DNA of 64,000 nt from Bacteroides sp. (lineage in GTDB: Bacteria; Bacteroidota; Bacteroidia; Bacteroidales; Muribaculaceae). Of the stretch, positions 17,290 through 26,936 are shown piece by piece. The stretch lies in assembly GCA_023666835.1 (NCBI GenBank), contig JAMPBJ010000001.1, positions 993,996-1,057,995 of the forward strand, read 5' to 3'. A program made the translations under genes and the position numbers. Each line of letters starts with the position of its first letter. Position 1 is the stretch's first letter. A model generated the notes under the pieces. It did no database searches, had not been told where the DNA came from, and saw only the letters and a program-made list of their open reading frames with translations.

Positions 17290-18657
17290 ATGAATCAAGT
17301 GAAAGCAGCAGACACAGCCAAACGCCGATCACCACTGGCGTGGGTGCCTTCGGTGTATTTTGCCATGGGTCTGCCATTTATCGTGCTCAACCTTGTGGCC
17401 GTCATCATGTTTGACGACCTGGGCATCGGCAAAGAACAGATAGCATTCTGGACGTCGCTTCTGACGCTTCCCTACACTCTGAAATTCATATGGAGTCCGC
17501 TCCTGGAGATCTACTGGACCAAGCGCAACTTTGTGGTGTGCACGCAGCTCATATCGGGTTTCTGCTTTGCACTGATAGCCTTTCTGCTTCCGATACCCAA
17601 CTTCTTCATCTACACGATCATCATTATGGCCATCGTGGCTTTGTCGGGTGCCACGCACGACATCGCCACCGACGGAGTGTATCTGACAACTCTCGACAAG
17701 AAGACACAATCGGTCTACATCGGCTGGCAGGGTGCTTTCTACAATCTGGCCAAAGTGCTGGCCAACGGCGGTCTGGTATATCTGGCCGGCATGCTGATCA
17801 CCCATTTCAAGGCCACAAATCCTGAAAAGGCGCCCTTCTATGCATGGATGATCATCATGGGCATCATCGGCGTACTGCTCATCGGCCTTGCGATCTATCA
17901 CTACTTCATGCTTCCGGCCACCCCCAAGAGTGGCAAAGACGTGAAGGGATTCAAGGAGGCGATGAACGAGATGGGCAACGTGCTGCTCGACTTCTTCAAG
18001 AAGAGATACATTGTTCTCTACATATTATTCATCGTGTGCTACCGCCTGACCGAAGGCTTCGCCATGAAGATGGTTCCACTGTTTCTGAAAGCATCGGCAG
18101 CCGACGGCGGTCTGGCGATGACCAACGAGCAGATCGGTCTGGTCTACGGCACATTCGGCACGATAGCTTTCATCATCGGTTCGATTTTGGGCGGCTACTA
18201 CATAGCCCACTTTGGGCTGAAGCGAGTGCTGTTCTCGCTGGTGGCCATATTCAACGTGCCGTTTGTGATCTACTTCGTTTTCTCGGCCATGCAGCCGAGC
18301 AACATCTACGTGATCGGCTCCGGCCTGGTACTGGAATATTTCTGCTACGGATTCGGTTTCGTGGGACTTACGATGTTTATGATGCAACAGGTTGCACCGG
18401 GCAAACATTCGATGGCCCACTACGCGTTTGCATCGGCCATCATGAATCTGGGAGTGATGCTTCCGGGCATGATTTCGGGCTGGGTGTGCGAGAAACTTGG
18501 CTATGAGATGTTCTTCCTCGTTGCGCTTGTGATGGCCGTTCCGGCATTCCTGATCGCATGGTTCATACCGTTTAGCCACAGCGATAAGGAGGAGGATGCT
18601 GAGGACGAGGCCCTTGACTCGGAGGTGGAAGCCGAAGAGGACACTGAGACCTTGTAG
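17290..18657 (+). CDS. MFS transporter, probable mannoside permease
   Basis: A 455-aa twelve-helix major facilitator protein with an acidic cytoplasmic tail ([20 protein letters not shown]). The N-terminus [17 protein letters not shown] resembles AmpG/GPH-like MFS proteins of Bacteroidota. It is followed after 65 bp by a GH130 phosphorylase. Such MFS-GH130 pairs in Bacteroides import beta-mannosyl disaccharides for cytoplasmic phosphorolysis, so that is the likely substrate (inference from context). Confidence 0.85.
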   Translation: MNQVKAADTAKRRSPLAWVPSVYFAMGLPFIVLNLVAVIMFDDLGIGKEQIAFWTSLLTLPYTLKFIWSPLLEIYWTKRNFVVCTQLISGFCFALIAFLLPIPNFFIYTIIIMAIVALSGATHDIATDGVYLTTLDKKTQSVYIGWQGAFYNLAKVLANGGLVYLAGMLITHFKATNPEKAPFYAWMIIMGIIGVLLIGLAIYHYFMLPATPKSGKDVKGFKEAMNEMGNVLLDFFKKRYIVLYILFIVCYRLTEGFAMKMVPLFLKASAADGGLAMTNEQIGLVYGTFGTIAFIIGSILGGYYIAHFGLKRVLFSLVAIFNVPFVIYFVFSAMQPSNIYVIGSGLVLEYFCYGFGFVGLTMFMMQQVAPGKHSMAHYAFASAIMNLGVMLPGMISGWVCEKLGYEMFFLVALVMAVPAFLIAWFIPFSHSDKEEDAEDEALDSEVEAEEDTETL

Positions 18658-18722
18658 GAGAGCCATTTGGACTTGATAAAATAGAAACAACACATATACT
18701 TAAAAACATAAGACAACAAACT

Positions 18723-19730
18723 ATGAGCAAACTCGAAATCAAGGGCAAACCGCTGCCCGATATGCCATGGGAAGACCGTCCGGAAGGATGCAAGGAAGTG
18801 GTATGGCGCTACTCAAAGAATCCGGTGATACCGCGCGATCTTCTCCCGACGTCGAACTCTATATTCAACTCAGCCGTAGTGCCCTTCAAGAAAGGGGAAT
18901 ACAACTATGCCGGGGTGTTTCGCTGCGACGACACCAACCGCCGCATGCGCATCCATGTAGGCTTCTCGGTCGACGGCCTGAAGTGGGACATCTCTGAGGA
19001 TGACATTCGCCTTGAAGGTGCTGATGCCGAGGTGGCCGAATGGGTCTACGGCTATGATCCCCGCGTGGCTGAGATCGACGGCAAGTACTACGTGACCTGG
19101 TGCAACGGCTACCACGGACCCACAATCGGAGCAGCGTGGACAACGGATTTCGAGACGTTCCACCAGCTCGAAAATGCCTTCCTACCCTACAACCGCAACG
19201 GCGTGATGTTCCCGCGCAAGATCAACGGCAACTTCGCCATGCTGTCGCGTCCGAGCGACACGGGCCACACACCGTTTGGCGATATTTTCTACAGCGAATC
19301 GCCCGACATGGAGTTCTGGGGTCGTCATCGCCACGTGATGTCGCCGGCACCGTTTGAACTCAGTGCATGGCAGTGCATGAAGATCGGTGCGGGTCCGATA
19401 CCCATCGAGACTTCGGAGGGTTGGCTGTTGATCTACCACGGCGTGCTTCGCTCGTGCAATGGCTATGTCTATGCCTTCGGTTCGGCACTTCTCGATCTCG
19501 AGCAGCCCTGGAAGGTGATAGCCCGTTCGGGACCATACATGATCTCGCCGCGCGAGATCTACGAGCTGACCGGCGACGTGCCCAACGTGTGCTTCCCGTG
19601 CGCATCGCTCCACGATCCCGAAACAGGCCGCATAGCCATCTACTATGGCTGCGCCGACACTGTGACCGGTCTGGCCTTCGGCTATATTCCCGAAATCGTG
19701 GAATGGACCAAGAAGAACTCTATCATCTGA
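18723..19730 (+). CDS. GH130 beta-mannoside phosphorylase
   Basis: Phosphorolyses beta-1,4-mannosides to mannose-1-phosphate. The 335 aa fit the family, with the five-bladed propeller signatures [30 protein letters not shown] (candidate catalytic Asp in YDPR) and [17 protein letters not shown]. The protein lacks a signal peptide, consistent with cytoplasmic action after MFS uptake. Whether it prefers mannosyl-glucose or mannobiose cannot be told by eye. It ends with a strong terminator. Confidence 0.93.
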   Translation: MSKLEIKGKPLPDMPWEDRPEGCKEVVWRYSKNPVIPRDLLPTSNSIFNSAVVPFKKGEYNYAGVFRCDDTNRRMRIHVGFSVDGLKWDISEDDIRLEGADAEVAEWVYGYDPRVAEIDGKYYVTWCNGYHGPTIGAAWTTDFETFHQLENAFLPYNRNGVMFPRKINGNFAMLSRPSDTGHTPFGDIFYSESPDMEFWGRHRHVMSPAPFELSAWQCMKIGAGPIPIETSEGWLLIYHGVLRSCNGYVYAFGSALLDLEQPWKVIARSGPYMISPREIYELTGDVPNVCFPCASLHDPETGRIAIYYGCADTVTGLAFGYIPEIVEWTKKNSII

Positions 19731-19753
19731 TCCGGAGCGAGATATGATATCGG

Positions 19754-19787
19754 GCAGTCGCCGCTTTTGCGGCGGCTGCTTTTTTTG
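19754..19787 (+). terminator. Rho-independent terminator after the GH130 gene
   Basis: An 11-bp stem GCAGTCGCCGC / GCGGCGGCTGC with a TTTT loop (one G-T pair) is followed by a run of eight T. Confidence 0.92.
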
Positions 19788-19806
19788 TGGGGGGAGTTAG
19801 GGATTG

Positions 19807-19847
19807 GTCGGACTTGTCGGACTTGTCGGACTTGTCGGACTTATCGG
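19807..19847. repeat. Tandem 9-bp repeat GTCGGACTT
   Basis: Four perfect copies of GTCGGACTT (19807-19842) are followed by a partial ATCGG. It lies between convergent genes. Three diverged copies of the same unit lie after mutS at 46110. Confidence 0.85.
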
Positions 19848-19861
19848 GGGATTGGGGGGGG

Positions 19862-21076
19862 TTATTCGAGGCCGAATTCTTTTATTTTGCGGTAGAGGGT
19901 TCGCTCGGAGATGTTTAGTTCGCGGGCGGTGGCTTTGCGGCGGCCGCCGTTTTTCTCGAGGGAGCGGCGGATGGTTTCGCGCTCGGTTTCTTCGAGTGTG
20001 GGCACTTGATCGGAGCTGAAGTCGTCGTCGGTCAAGCGTGGAGTCAGGTCGATGATCTTGGAGGGGAAGTCGGCCATACGCACTAATGAGCGCGGCATGT
20101 CGGCGTCATGGTCAGGGCGGTCGGCTACCGGAGTGGAGTGTTGCGAACGCAGATCGTCGATTTCACGCTGCAGGCGGAAAATCATATTGAAGAGCACGTC
20201 GCGTTCCTGATCATAGGAATGTGAAGCCTGACGCGGAGCGATAGTAGGGGCATAGACCATGGGATGATCGGGGAGATATTCGCGGAGAGTCATCGATGTG
20301 ATCTCTTCGCCGGCGTGGAAGAGGGCGAGCTGCTCGACAACGTTTTTCAGCTGACGTACGTTGCCCGGCCAGCGGTAGTGGAGGAGATCGCCGCGCACCT
20401 CATCAGAAAACGAGATGGCCGGCATGGAGTAGCGCTCCGAGAAGTCGCAAGCAAACTTGCGGGCCAGCAGCATGATGTCGGCACCGCGGTCGCGCAGCGG
20501 CGGCACATGGATCTGCACCGTCGACAGGCGATAGTAGAGATCTTCGCGAAAACGCCCTGCTTCCACAGCCTCGAGCATATTGACATTTGTGGCTGCCACC
20601 ACGCGGATATTGGTACGCTGCACGGTCGATGAACCAACCTTCAGAAACTCACCGCTTTCCAACACACGAAGCAAACGAGCCTGAGTGGTGAGCGGCAGTT
20701 CGGCCACCTCATCGAGGAAAATTGTGCCTCCGTCGGCCTCCTCAAAATAACCTTTTCGGGTGGCCACAGCGCCTGTGAACGCGCCCTTTTCGTGGCCGAA
20801 GAGCTCCGAATCGATGGTACCTTCGGGAATGGCGCCGCAGTTGACGGCGATATAGCGAGCATGTTTACGCGGGCTGTAGGCGTGGATGATCTGCGGGAAA
20901 AACTCCTTGCCAGTGCCACTTTCGCCGGTGACAAGCACCGACAGATCGATGGGAGCCACCTGGATGGCGCGTCCTACGGCAGCCACCAAAGCCGGAGCCG
21001 AACCCACGATGCCGAAGCGGCTTTTAGCCTGCTGCACTTCGGCTGAAATATCCATGGAACTCAACGACTGTCTCAT
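19862..21076 (-). CDS. Sigma54-type AAA+ transcriptional activator
   Basis: The 404-aa protein has a central sigma54-interaction domain: Walker A GESGTGKE, the sigma54-contact loop GAFTGA, Walker [13 protein letters not shown], and an arginine-finger region [11 protein letters not shown]-terminal Fis-type helix-turn-helix follows ([25 protein letters not shown]). There is no receiver or sensor domain, only about 30 N-terminal residues, so activity must be controlled otherwise. The start overlaps the ansA stop as ATGA. No -24/-12 promoter was recognised in the window. Confidence 0.92.
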   Translation of the reverse strand: MRQSLSSMDISAEVQQAKSRFGIVGSAPALVAAVGRAIQVAPIDLSVLVTGESGTGKEFFPQIIHAYSPRKHARYIAVNCGAIPEGTIDSELFGHEKGAFTGAVATRKGYFEEADGGTIFLDEVAELPLTTQARLLRVLESGEFLKVGSSTVQRTNIRVVAATNVNMLEAVEAGRFREDLYYRLSTVQIHVPPLRDRGADIMLLARKFACDFSERYSMPAISFSDEVRGDLLHYRWPGNVRQLKNVVEQLALFHAGEEITSMTLREYLPDHPMVYAPTIAPRQASHSYDQERDVLFNMIFRLQREIDDLRSQHSTPVADRPDHDADMPRSLVRMADFPSKIIDLTPRLTDDDFSSDQVPTLEETERETIRRSLEKNGGRRKATARELNISERTLYRKIKEFGLE

Positions 21077-22125
21077 AGCGTCACCTCCCTGTTGCGAGTC
21101 AATTCGCCGCGGAGCGATGTGGTCAGGCGGCGCTTCACCTCTTCGGCCGGTAGCCCGAGACCGAAGAGAAGCATCATTTTTGTGAGTGCAGCTTCGGTGG
21201 TCATATCATAGCCCGACACGACACCAGCGGCCCATAGATGTTCGCCGGCAGCATATCGGCGCATGACGCTGCCGTTGACGCATTGCGTGACGTTCATCAC
21301 CACGATGCCACGACGCACAGCCTCGGTGATCTCCTTTACGAACCATCCAGCCGTGGGGCCATTGCCGGCACCGTAGGTCTTGAGCACCACGCCCTTGATG
21401 CCCGGAGTGTTGAGCTGGTGGCGCAGAGTCGAGGCGTTGAGACCCGGGAAGAGATCAATGATGATCACGCCCGTGTCGAACGAATAATTGACCGTCAGCG
21501 GCCGCGTCGCCCGATCCTTGTGTCGCAGCAGCGCCTCCTCGTGGAAATTGATACCCAGGCCGATTTTGGCCAGCTCGGGATAGTTGTGGCTCTTGAAAGC
21601 ATTGAAATTGTCGGCACTGCGCTTGGTGGCGCGGTTGCCACGCCAGAGATAGTTTTCAAAAAGAATGGCCACTTCCTGCACCATCGGCTCACCGGCCGCA
21701 TTGCGGGCAGCCGCGATCTGGAGCGCCGTGATCAGGTTTTCTTCACCGTCGGTTCGAACCTCACCGATAGGCAGTTGCGATCCGGTGATGATGATCGGCT
21801 TCTCCATATTCTCGAGCATGAACGACAGAGCCGAGGCCGTATAGGCCATGGTGTCGGTGCCGTGGAGCACCACGAAACCATCGTAGCGGTCGTAGTTGTC
21901 GGCAATGGCGCGGGCCATGTCGATCCAATAGGCCGGATTCATGTCGCTCGAATCGATGGGAGGATCGAACGAAATATTGTCGATCGCGTAGTTGAGCTTG
22001 CTGATCTTGGGCACATTGTCGATAAGGTTGGTGAAATCGAAGGGCACCAGCGACTTGGTCGCCGGGTCTTCGATCATACCGATCGTGCCGCCGGTGTAGA
22101 CTATCAATATTCGGGGTTGAGACAT
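21073..22125 (-). CDS. ansA: Type I L-asparaginase
   Basis: Hydrolyses L-asparagine to aspartate and ammonia. The 350 aa begin with the catalytic-Thr motif VYTGGTIGMIE and contain the second Thr motif LHGTDTMAYTASAL, with GSQLP as expected. No signal peptide is present, so the enzyme is cytoplasmic (type I). It precedes the sigma54-type activator with a 4-bp ATGA overlap; coupling to a nitrogen-type regulator is suggestive. Confidence 0.95.
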   Translation of the reverse strand: MSQPRILIVYTGGTIGMIEDPATKSLVPFDFTNLIDNVPKISKLNYAIDNISFDPPIDSSDMNPAYWIDMARAIADNYDRYDGFVVLHGTDTMAYTASALSFMLENMEKPIIITGSQLPIGEVRTDGEENLITALQIAAARNAAGEPMVQEVAILFENYLWRGNRATKRSADNFNAFKSHNYPELAKIGLGINFHEEALLRHKDRATRPLTVNYSFDTGVIIIDLFPGLNASTLRHQLNTPGIKGVVLKTYGAGNGPTAGWFVKEITEAVRRGIVVMNVTQCVNGSVMRRYAAGEHLWAAGVVSGYDMTTEAALTKMMLLFGLGLPAEEVKRRLTTSLRGELTRNREVTL

Positions 22126-22178
22126 GGCTTTTTAGGGTGGGAGGATTGTGAGTGGTGGAAGTTATGGGAGGGTTGGGA

Positions 22179-24221
22179 TCACTTCACCTGGGCACCGGGG
22201 GTCACGGGAGCTGTCGGTCCGATGACCACGAGCGAGCCGTCGGCATTTTCGGCCGAAAGGATCATGCCCTGCGACTCAATGCCCTTGAGCTTGCGCGGCG
22301 GCAGGTTGGCGATGAAGCACACCTGTTTGCCGACGAGATCCTCAGGCTTGTAGTACTTGGCAATGCCCGACACGATGGTGCGCTTCTCCAGACCATCGTC
22401 GATGAGAAACTTCAGCAGCTTGTCGGCCTTGGGCACCTTGACACATTCAATCACCGTGCCCACACGCAAGTCGGCTTTCATGAAAGTGTCGAAATCGACG
22501 TCGGGCGCCTGTGGCTGAGCCTTCCAGCTGTTGACCTTGTTCTGCTCCTTGATGTCGGCAAGACGCTTAAGCTGAGCGTTAACAGCCTCATCGTCGATCT
22601 TCTCAAACAGCAGTTCGGGCTTGTTGAGACGATGACCGGCCGGCAGCAGATCGGTGCGACCCAGATCGGCCCATCTCAACTCGCTCATGCCCAGCATGGC
22701 AGCGAGTTTGTCGGACATGAACGGCAGGAACGGCTCGAAAGCGATGGCAATGTTGGCGCAAAGCTGCAGAGCCGAGTTGAGGATCGTGGCCACTCGCTCC
22801 ATGTCGGTTTTGGCCAGCTTCCATGGCTCGGTTTCCTGGAGATATTTGTTGCCGTTGCGGGCCAGCTCCATGGCATCTTTCACAGCCTCGCGGAAATGGA
22901 AATTGTCAAGATTCTGCTCCAGCTGAGCCTTGATGCGAGCCATGTCGGCAAGCATGTCGGCATCGACCGGCTGAAGCTCGCCGGCAGTCGGAACAACGCC
23001 ATCGAAATACTTCTGCGTCAGCACCATGGCGCGGTTGACAAAGTTGCCGAGGATAGCCACCAATTCATTATTGTTGCGAGCCTGGAATTCGCTCCAGGTG
23101 AAATCGTTGTCGCGTGTTTCGGGGGCATTGGCCGTCAACACATAGCGGAGAACGTCCTGCTTGCCGGGGAAGTCGGCCAGATATTCGTGAAGCCACACCG
23201 CCCAGTTGCGCGAAGTTGATATCTTGTCGCCCTCGAGGTTGAGAAACTCGTTGGCCGGCACATTGTCGGGCAGTTGGAAACCATCGCCATAGGCCATCAA
23301 CATGGCCGGGAACACGATGCAGTGGAACACAATGTTGTCCTTGCCGATGAAATTGATTATGCGCGTTTCGGGATCCTTCCAGTATTTCTCCCACGAATCG
23401 GGCAGCAGCTCCTTAGTGTTGGAGATATAGCCGATAGGAGCGTCGAACCATACGTAGAGCACCTTACCCTCGGCTCCTTCAACCGGCACGGGCACACCCC
23501 AATTGAGGTCGCGGCTGACGGCGCGCGGCTGCAAGCCAAGGTCGAGCCACGACTTGCACTGGCCGTAGACGTTGGGTCGCCATTCCTTGTGGTCATCGAG
23601 TATCCACTTGCGCAGATCGGCTTCATATCGGTTGAGCGGCAGATACCAGTGAGAGGTCTCCTTCATGGTCACCGGCGCGGAAGTCAGTGCCGAATGAGGA
23701 TCGATCAGGTCGGTGGCGTTGAGCGTTGCGCCGCATGCCTCGCACTGGTCGCCATAGGCACGATCGGAGCCGCAGTGCGGACATGTGCCAACCACATAGC
23801 GGTCGGCCAGGAACTCGCCTGCCTGCTCGTCGTAGGGCTGGAGCGACGTCTGCTGCTCGAAGCGTCCGTCGTCGTAGAGCTTGCGGAAGAAGTCGCTTGC
23901 AGTGCGGCGATGAAGCGGGGAAGTGGTGCGTGAATATATGTCGAACGATATTCCGAGCTCCTGCATCGAATCCTTGATGATCGTATGATAGCGGTCGACG
24001 ATGTCCTGCGGAGTGACACCCTCCTTGCGAGCCTTGATGGTGATGGGCACCCCATGCTCGTCGCTACCGCCTATCATGATCACGTCCTCGCCCTTCAGAC
24101 GCATATAGCGTGCATAGATATCAGCGGGGACATAGACTCCGGCCAGATGGCCGATATGGACCGGGCCGTTGGCATACGGCAACGCGGTGGTGATCAGAGT
24201 ACGTTTGAATTTCTTTTCCAT
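22179..24221 (-). CDS. metG: Methionyl-tRNA synthetase
   Basis: Charges tRNA-Met. The 680 aa have the class I HIGH motif in [13 protein letters not shown], a zinc knuckle with paired CxxC (CPHC, CEAC), the KMSKS-like loop GDKISTSRN, and a C-terminal tRNA-binding OB domain ([17 protein letters not shown]). This is the long, dimeric MetG type. The start ATG 24221 fits the upstream minus-strand promoter. Confidence 0.98.
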   Translation of the reverse strand: MEKKFKRTLITTALPYANGPVHIGHLAGVYVPADIYARYMRLKGEDVIMIGGSDEHGVPITIKARKEGVTPQDIVDRYHTIIKDSMQELGISFDIYSRTTSPLHRRTASDFFRKLYDDGRFEQQTSLQPYDEQAGEFLADRYVVGTCPHCGSDRAYGDQCEACGATLNATDLIDPHSALTSAPVTMKETSHWYLPLNRYEADLRKWILDDHKEWRPNVYGQCKSWLDLGLQPRAVSRDLNWGVPVPVEGAEGKVLYVWFDAPIGYISNTKELLPDSWEKYWKDPETRIINFIGKDNIVFHCIVFPAMLMAYGDGFQLPDNVPANEFLNLEGDKISTSRNWAVWLHEYLADFPGKQDVLRYVLTANAPETRDNDFTWSEFQARNNNELVAILGNFVNRAMVLTQKYFDGVVPTAGELQPVDADMLADMARIKAQLEQNLDNFHFREAVKDAMELARNGNKYLQETEPWKLAKTDMERVATILNSALQLCANIAIAFEPFLPFMSDKLAAMLGMSELRWADLGRTDLLPAGHRLNKPELLFEKIDDEAVNAQLKRLADIKEQNKVNSWKAQPQAPDVDFDTFMKADLRVGTVIECVKVPKADKLLKFLIDDGLEKRTIVSGIAKYYKPEDLVGKQVCFIANLPPRKLKGIESQGMILSAENADGSLVVIGPTAPVTPGAQVK

Positions 24222-24260
24222 AAAAAATTATCGAAATTGGATAAAATGTCTAACAAAACG

Positions 24261-24292
24261 CAAAAATACAAAAAAAGCGCGTGATGCGCAAA
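24261..24292 (-). promoter_or_regulatory. Promoter of metG (TTTG-N20-TATTTTTG)
   Basis: On the minus strand, TTTG (24289-24292) precedes TATTTTTG (24261-24268) by 20 bp, 39 bp before the ATG. A further TATCTTTG overlaps the -33 region (24289-24296) and could be a second upstream promoter. Confidence 0.6.
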
Positions 24293-24417
24293 GATAATAT
24301 GGAATCAGGCCGATTGAGCCTAAAATTGCAAAAAATGCAGGGGCTTATATACGATTTATATGATTTAATGACAGAGCTTTTTTTGCTATTTTGGGATCAA
24401 ACCGCACCGGCCTACAG

Positions 24418-24425
24418 TAACTTTG
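24418..24425 (+). promoter_or_regulatory. -7 element (TAACTTTG) of the orphan-terminase operon
   Basis: TAACTTTG lies 18 bp before the ATG at 24444. A TTTG at 24390-24393 is 24 bp upstream, slightly wider than ideal. Confidence 0.5.
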
Positions 24426-24443
24426 TGGCCAAAATTGCTGATT

Positions 24444-26936
24444 ATGAAAAACACACAAAAACTAACCCCGGTCGACATCGGCGAGATCAACACTGACGAA
24501 CCGGTGACCCACTGCCACAACCTGATGGCCAAACATATTGACGGGCGCGATGTGCTGACCGTCGCACCGCCCATAGTGTCGCTCGGCCAGGGCCGGCGAG
24601 TGCCATTGGCCACGATGTATGACACATCAGGCCACCCCCACATTCTCTTCCATCGCCTCTCGGACCCCGCCGCCCTATTGGTGGAGTGCGACGCAACGAC
24701 CGAACTCGAGTACGCCACCGGGCTGACGGTGCACTGCGCCGTGGCCCGTCGCAACGGATTCATTGCAATGACCGACCGCGGCCCGCTGCAGATCAACCGC
24801 GACGACGAAGGGCGCTGGAGCGTGACATCGACCATCGCCCTTACACACGACCTGCTGCTCGAGCCACAACCCGCCGGAGAGCTCAGCGCCTCCACTACTC
24901 CGCTGACCCTCACCGGAGTGACCTTCGACCGCACCAACCCCGACATTGGATCAACGTCGCTCACCGCGCTAGGTAGGGAACTCTCCTCGGTCTACCGCAT
25001 GATAAGCGAAACGGCTCGTTCGGCCGGACTCTGGTTTCAGCCCACGCTGATGCGTTATCATCTGACCGACAGCAGCGGCGAGCGCATCTACTCGTCGATG
25101 CCTATGCTCATGAGCCGGGGCGGACGCCAGCTGTGCAACGAGATCTCAGTCGACGTCACAAAACCTGACACCGACAAACTGTCAGTGCCTTCTATCACCC
25201 TGCAGGCCGAGGCCTACAGACTGCACCTGCACATCAGCGAGGAGGCGGCCCGGCAATTGACTGCCGCCGGCGTGCGCTCCATCGAGCTGACAGCCATGCC
25301 CCAACTCCATCCGCTCGATGCATCGCAACTCCCCGCATGGCGACTGGTGCGCTCTACCGGCGACTCCCCGGTGCTGACCCTGACTCTGCCCGGGGCCACC
25401 GATCATTTCAGTTCGCACGACGCCATGGCAGCCCGCAGTCTGCATCGACTGAGCCTGATGATGGACAGCGAAGAACGCATCGTCAGCATCATAGAAATGC
25501 CATCGACAGGCAGCGAGCTGTCCGTGGCACGCACCGACATGACCGACTGCGACAGCGAGATCCGTCAGACCGACCGACTGCTGGCACAGCCGATTGCAAC
25601 TGCTGCCGATGCCGCCGACTACTCCGCCACCCTTATGCGACAGACATCGAAGCCCAACAGCTTCACGGCCCGCGCCGTAGAAGCCAACGGCGAAGTGGTG
25701 GCCTGGGCCGACATCACTCCACTACCCACAACGACGGTCAACATAGCCGAACTTTGCAGCGGATTCAGCGACATGCCCTTCGAAGGCGCACTGACCGTAG
25801 GACTCGCCGACGGCTCCACGACATGCTTGGCCATATCGGGCGACCGCACACCCTCGGAGTGGGCACCCCTGGTCAGTTGGCCCGATCCACAGGCCACCTC
25901 TCTGACCATCGACCTGCTCAGCGCCGACAACCGCCGGCTGCGAGGCAGCGTCAATCTGACCGCAGCCGACGACCGGTCGGCCGCCTGCCGTATCGACCCG
26001 AAACTGGCATCTACACCCTTCACCCCAACCAACGAGCTTTTGCCTCAACCTCAAACCATCGCCAACTCCTCCGCCCGGCGAGCAGGAGCAGTGATGGCAT
26101 GCCGGCTGACGTCGCCGCTGACACCGCTGGCGGCCGTAGAGTGCAGCCATTCGCCCATCGTCGGCCTGTTGGCGGCCGTGCGATCACAGTCGACATGGGA
26201 CTTTTCGCGCTGCCACCTCTACGCCCTGTCGGCCGACGCCATCCACGCCGTTGCCGTCAACGCCTCGCGCCGCTCGATGTCGGCCACAATGATCGATCCC
26301 CGGGGCATCGACCGCCCTACGGCCGCATGCCGGTGCGACGACTGCATCATGGCATTGCACCGCGGACGCCTGCTGAGGATAGCGGCCTCGCGTGTCACAG
26401 CCCACGACATTCCCCTCCCGACTGAAGGCGCATACACCGACGTGGCATGGGACGACACGCTGCAACGCCTGTGGATGCGCGACTCGCAGGGCAATCTGTG
26501 CATTTACGACACACAGCAAGGCTGCATGGCCACACTGTCGTCGCCGGCCGACATCATGCAGCTTCGCACCGAGGACCACACCGTGTGGCTGACTGACAGC
26601 GACGAACTCTACCGCATGGACCTCAAAGCCACCGTTGCGACAACGCCTGTGCGGTGGACTGTCGTGCTGACGCCTCAGCCCGGCAGGCGCCTGGCCAGAG
26701 TGACCGCCAGAATATCGGCATCGAGGTTCGACGGATACCTCTCCGTGGAGGCTTCCGATTCGACCATCACTGCCCTACCCCCGCGTCGCCTCATGCGCCT
26801 GCGTTTTGCCGGAAGATGCTCAAGGCCCATAGCCGTGGCCGTCGACGCCCCGCACAGGGCGTTTCTGACGCTGACCGTCACCGGCAACGCATCGGCCGAT
26901 TTCAGTATTCACTCGATTGATCTACAGTACACATGA
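24444..26936 (+). CDS. Unknown 830-aa protein coupled to an orphan terminase
   Basis: I do not recognise a family. The start at ATG 24444 (MKNTQKLTPVDIGEIN) has no signal peptide or membrane helix, so the protein is probably cytoplasmic. It is beta-rich throughout, with many short Thr/Ser/Asp-rich strands. The part around residues 660-740 (TDVAWDDTLQRLWMRDSQG, LCIYDTQQGCMATL, VWLTDSDELYRMDL) resembles blades of a beta-propeller, and CRCDDC occurs near residue 635. Its stop overlaps the terminase start as ATGA, so the two proteins are made together. Base composition is like the surrounding genome. A virion-structural origin or a nucleoprotein role are both possible. Confidence 0.75.
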   Translation: MKNTQKLTPVDIGEINTDEPVTHCHNLMAKHIDGRDVLTVAPPIVSLGQGRRVPLATMYDTSGHPHILFHRLSDPAALLVECDATTELEYATGLTVHCAVARRNGFIAMTDRGPLQINRDDEGRWSVTSTIALTHDLLLEPQPAGELSASTTPLTLTGVTFDRTNPDIGSTSLTALGRELSSVYRMISETARSAGLWFQPTLMRYHLTDSSGERIYSSMPMLMSRGGRQLCNEISVDVTKPDTDKLSVPSITLQAEAYRLHLHISEEAARQLTAAGVRSIELTAMPQLHPLDASQLPAWRLVRSTGDSPVLTLTLPGATDHFSSHDAMAARSLHRLSLMMDSEERIVSIIEMPSTGSELSVARTDMTDCDSEIRQTDRLLAQPIATAADAADYSATLMRQTSKPNSFTARAVEANGEVVAWADITPLPTTTVNIAELCSGFSDMPFEGALTVGLADGSTTCLAISGDRTPSEWAPLVSWPDPQATSLTIDLLSADNRRLRGSVNLTAADDRSAACRIDPKLASTPFTPTNELLPQPQTIANSSARRAGAVMACRLTSPLTPLAAVECSHSPIVGLLAAVRSQSTWDFSRCHLYALSADAIHAVAVNASRRSMSATMIDPRGIDRPTAACRCDDCIMALHRGRLLRIAASRVTAHDIPLPTEGAYTDVAWDDTLQRLWMRDSQGNLCIYDTQQGCMATLSSPADIMQLRTEDHTVWLTDSDELYRMDLKATVATTPVRWTVVLTPQPGRRLARVTARISASRFDGYLSVEASDSTITALPPRRLMRLRFAGRCSRPIAVAVDAPHRAFLTLTVTGNASADFSIHSIDLQYT

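Noticed and set aside
22152-23219. Long plus-strand open frame opposite metG
   Set aside because: A shadow of the GC-rich metG sequence; the same is true of long antisense frames over der, coaX, the lptC region, lysS, mutS, secDF and the terminase.
24281-24496. Plus-strand frame of 71 codons before the 830-aa gene
   Set aside because: It overlaps the start of the large gene in another frame, spans the metG promoter, and has no recognisable domain.
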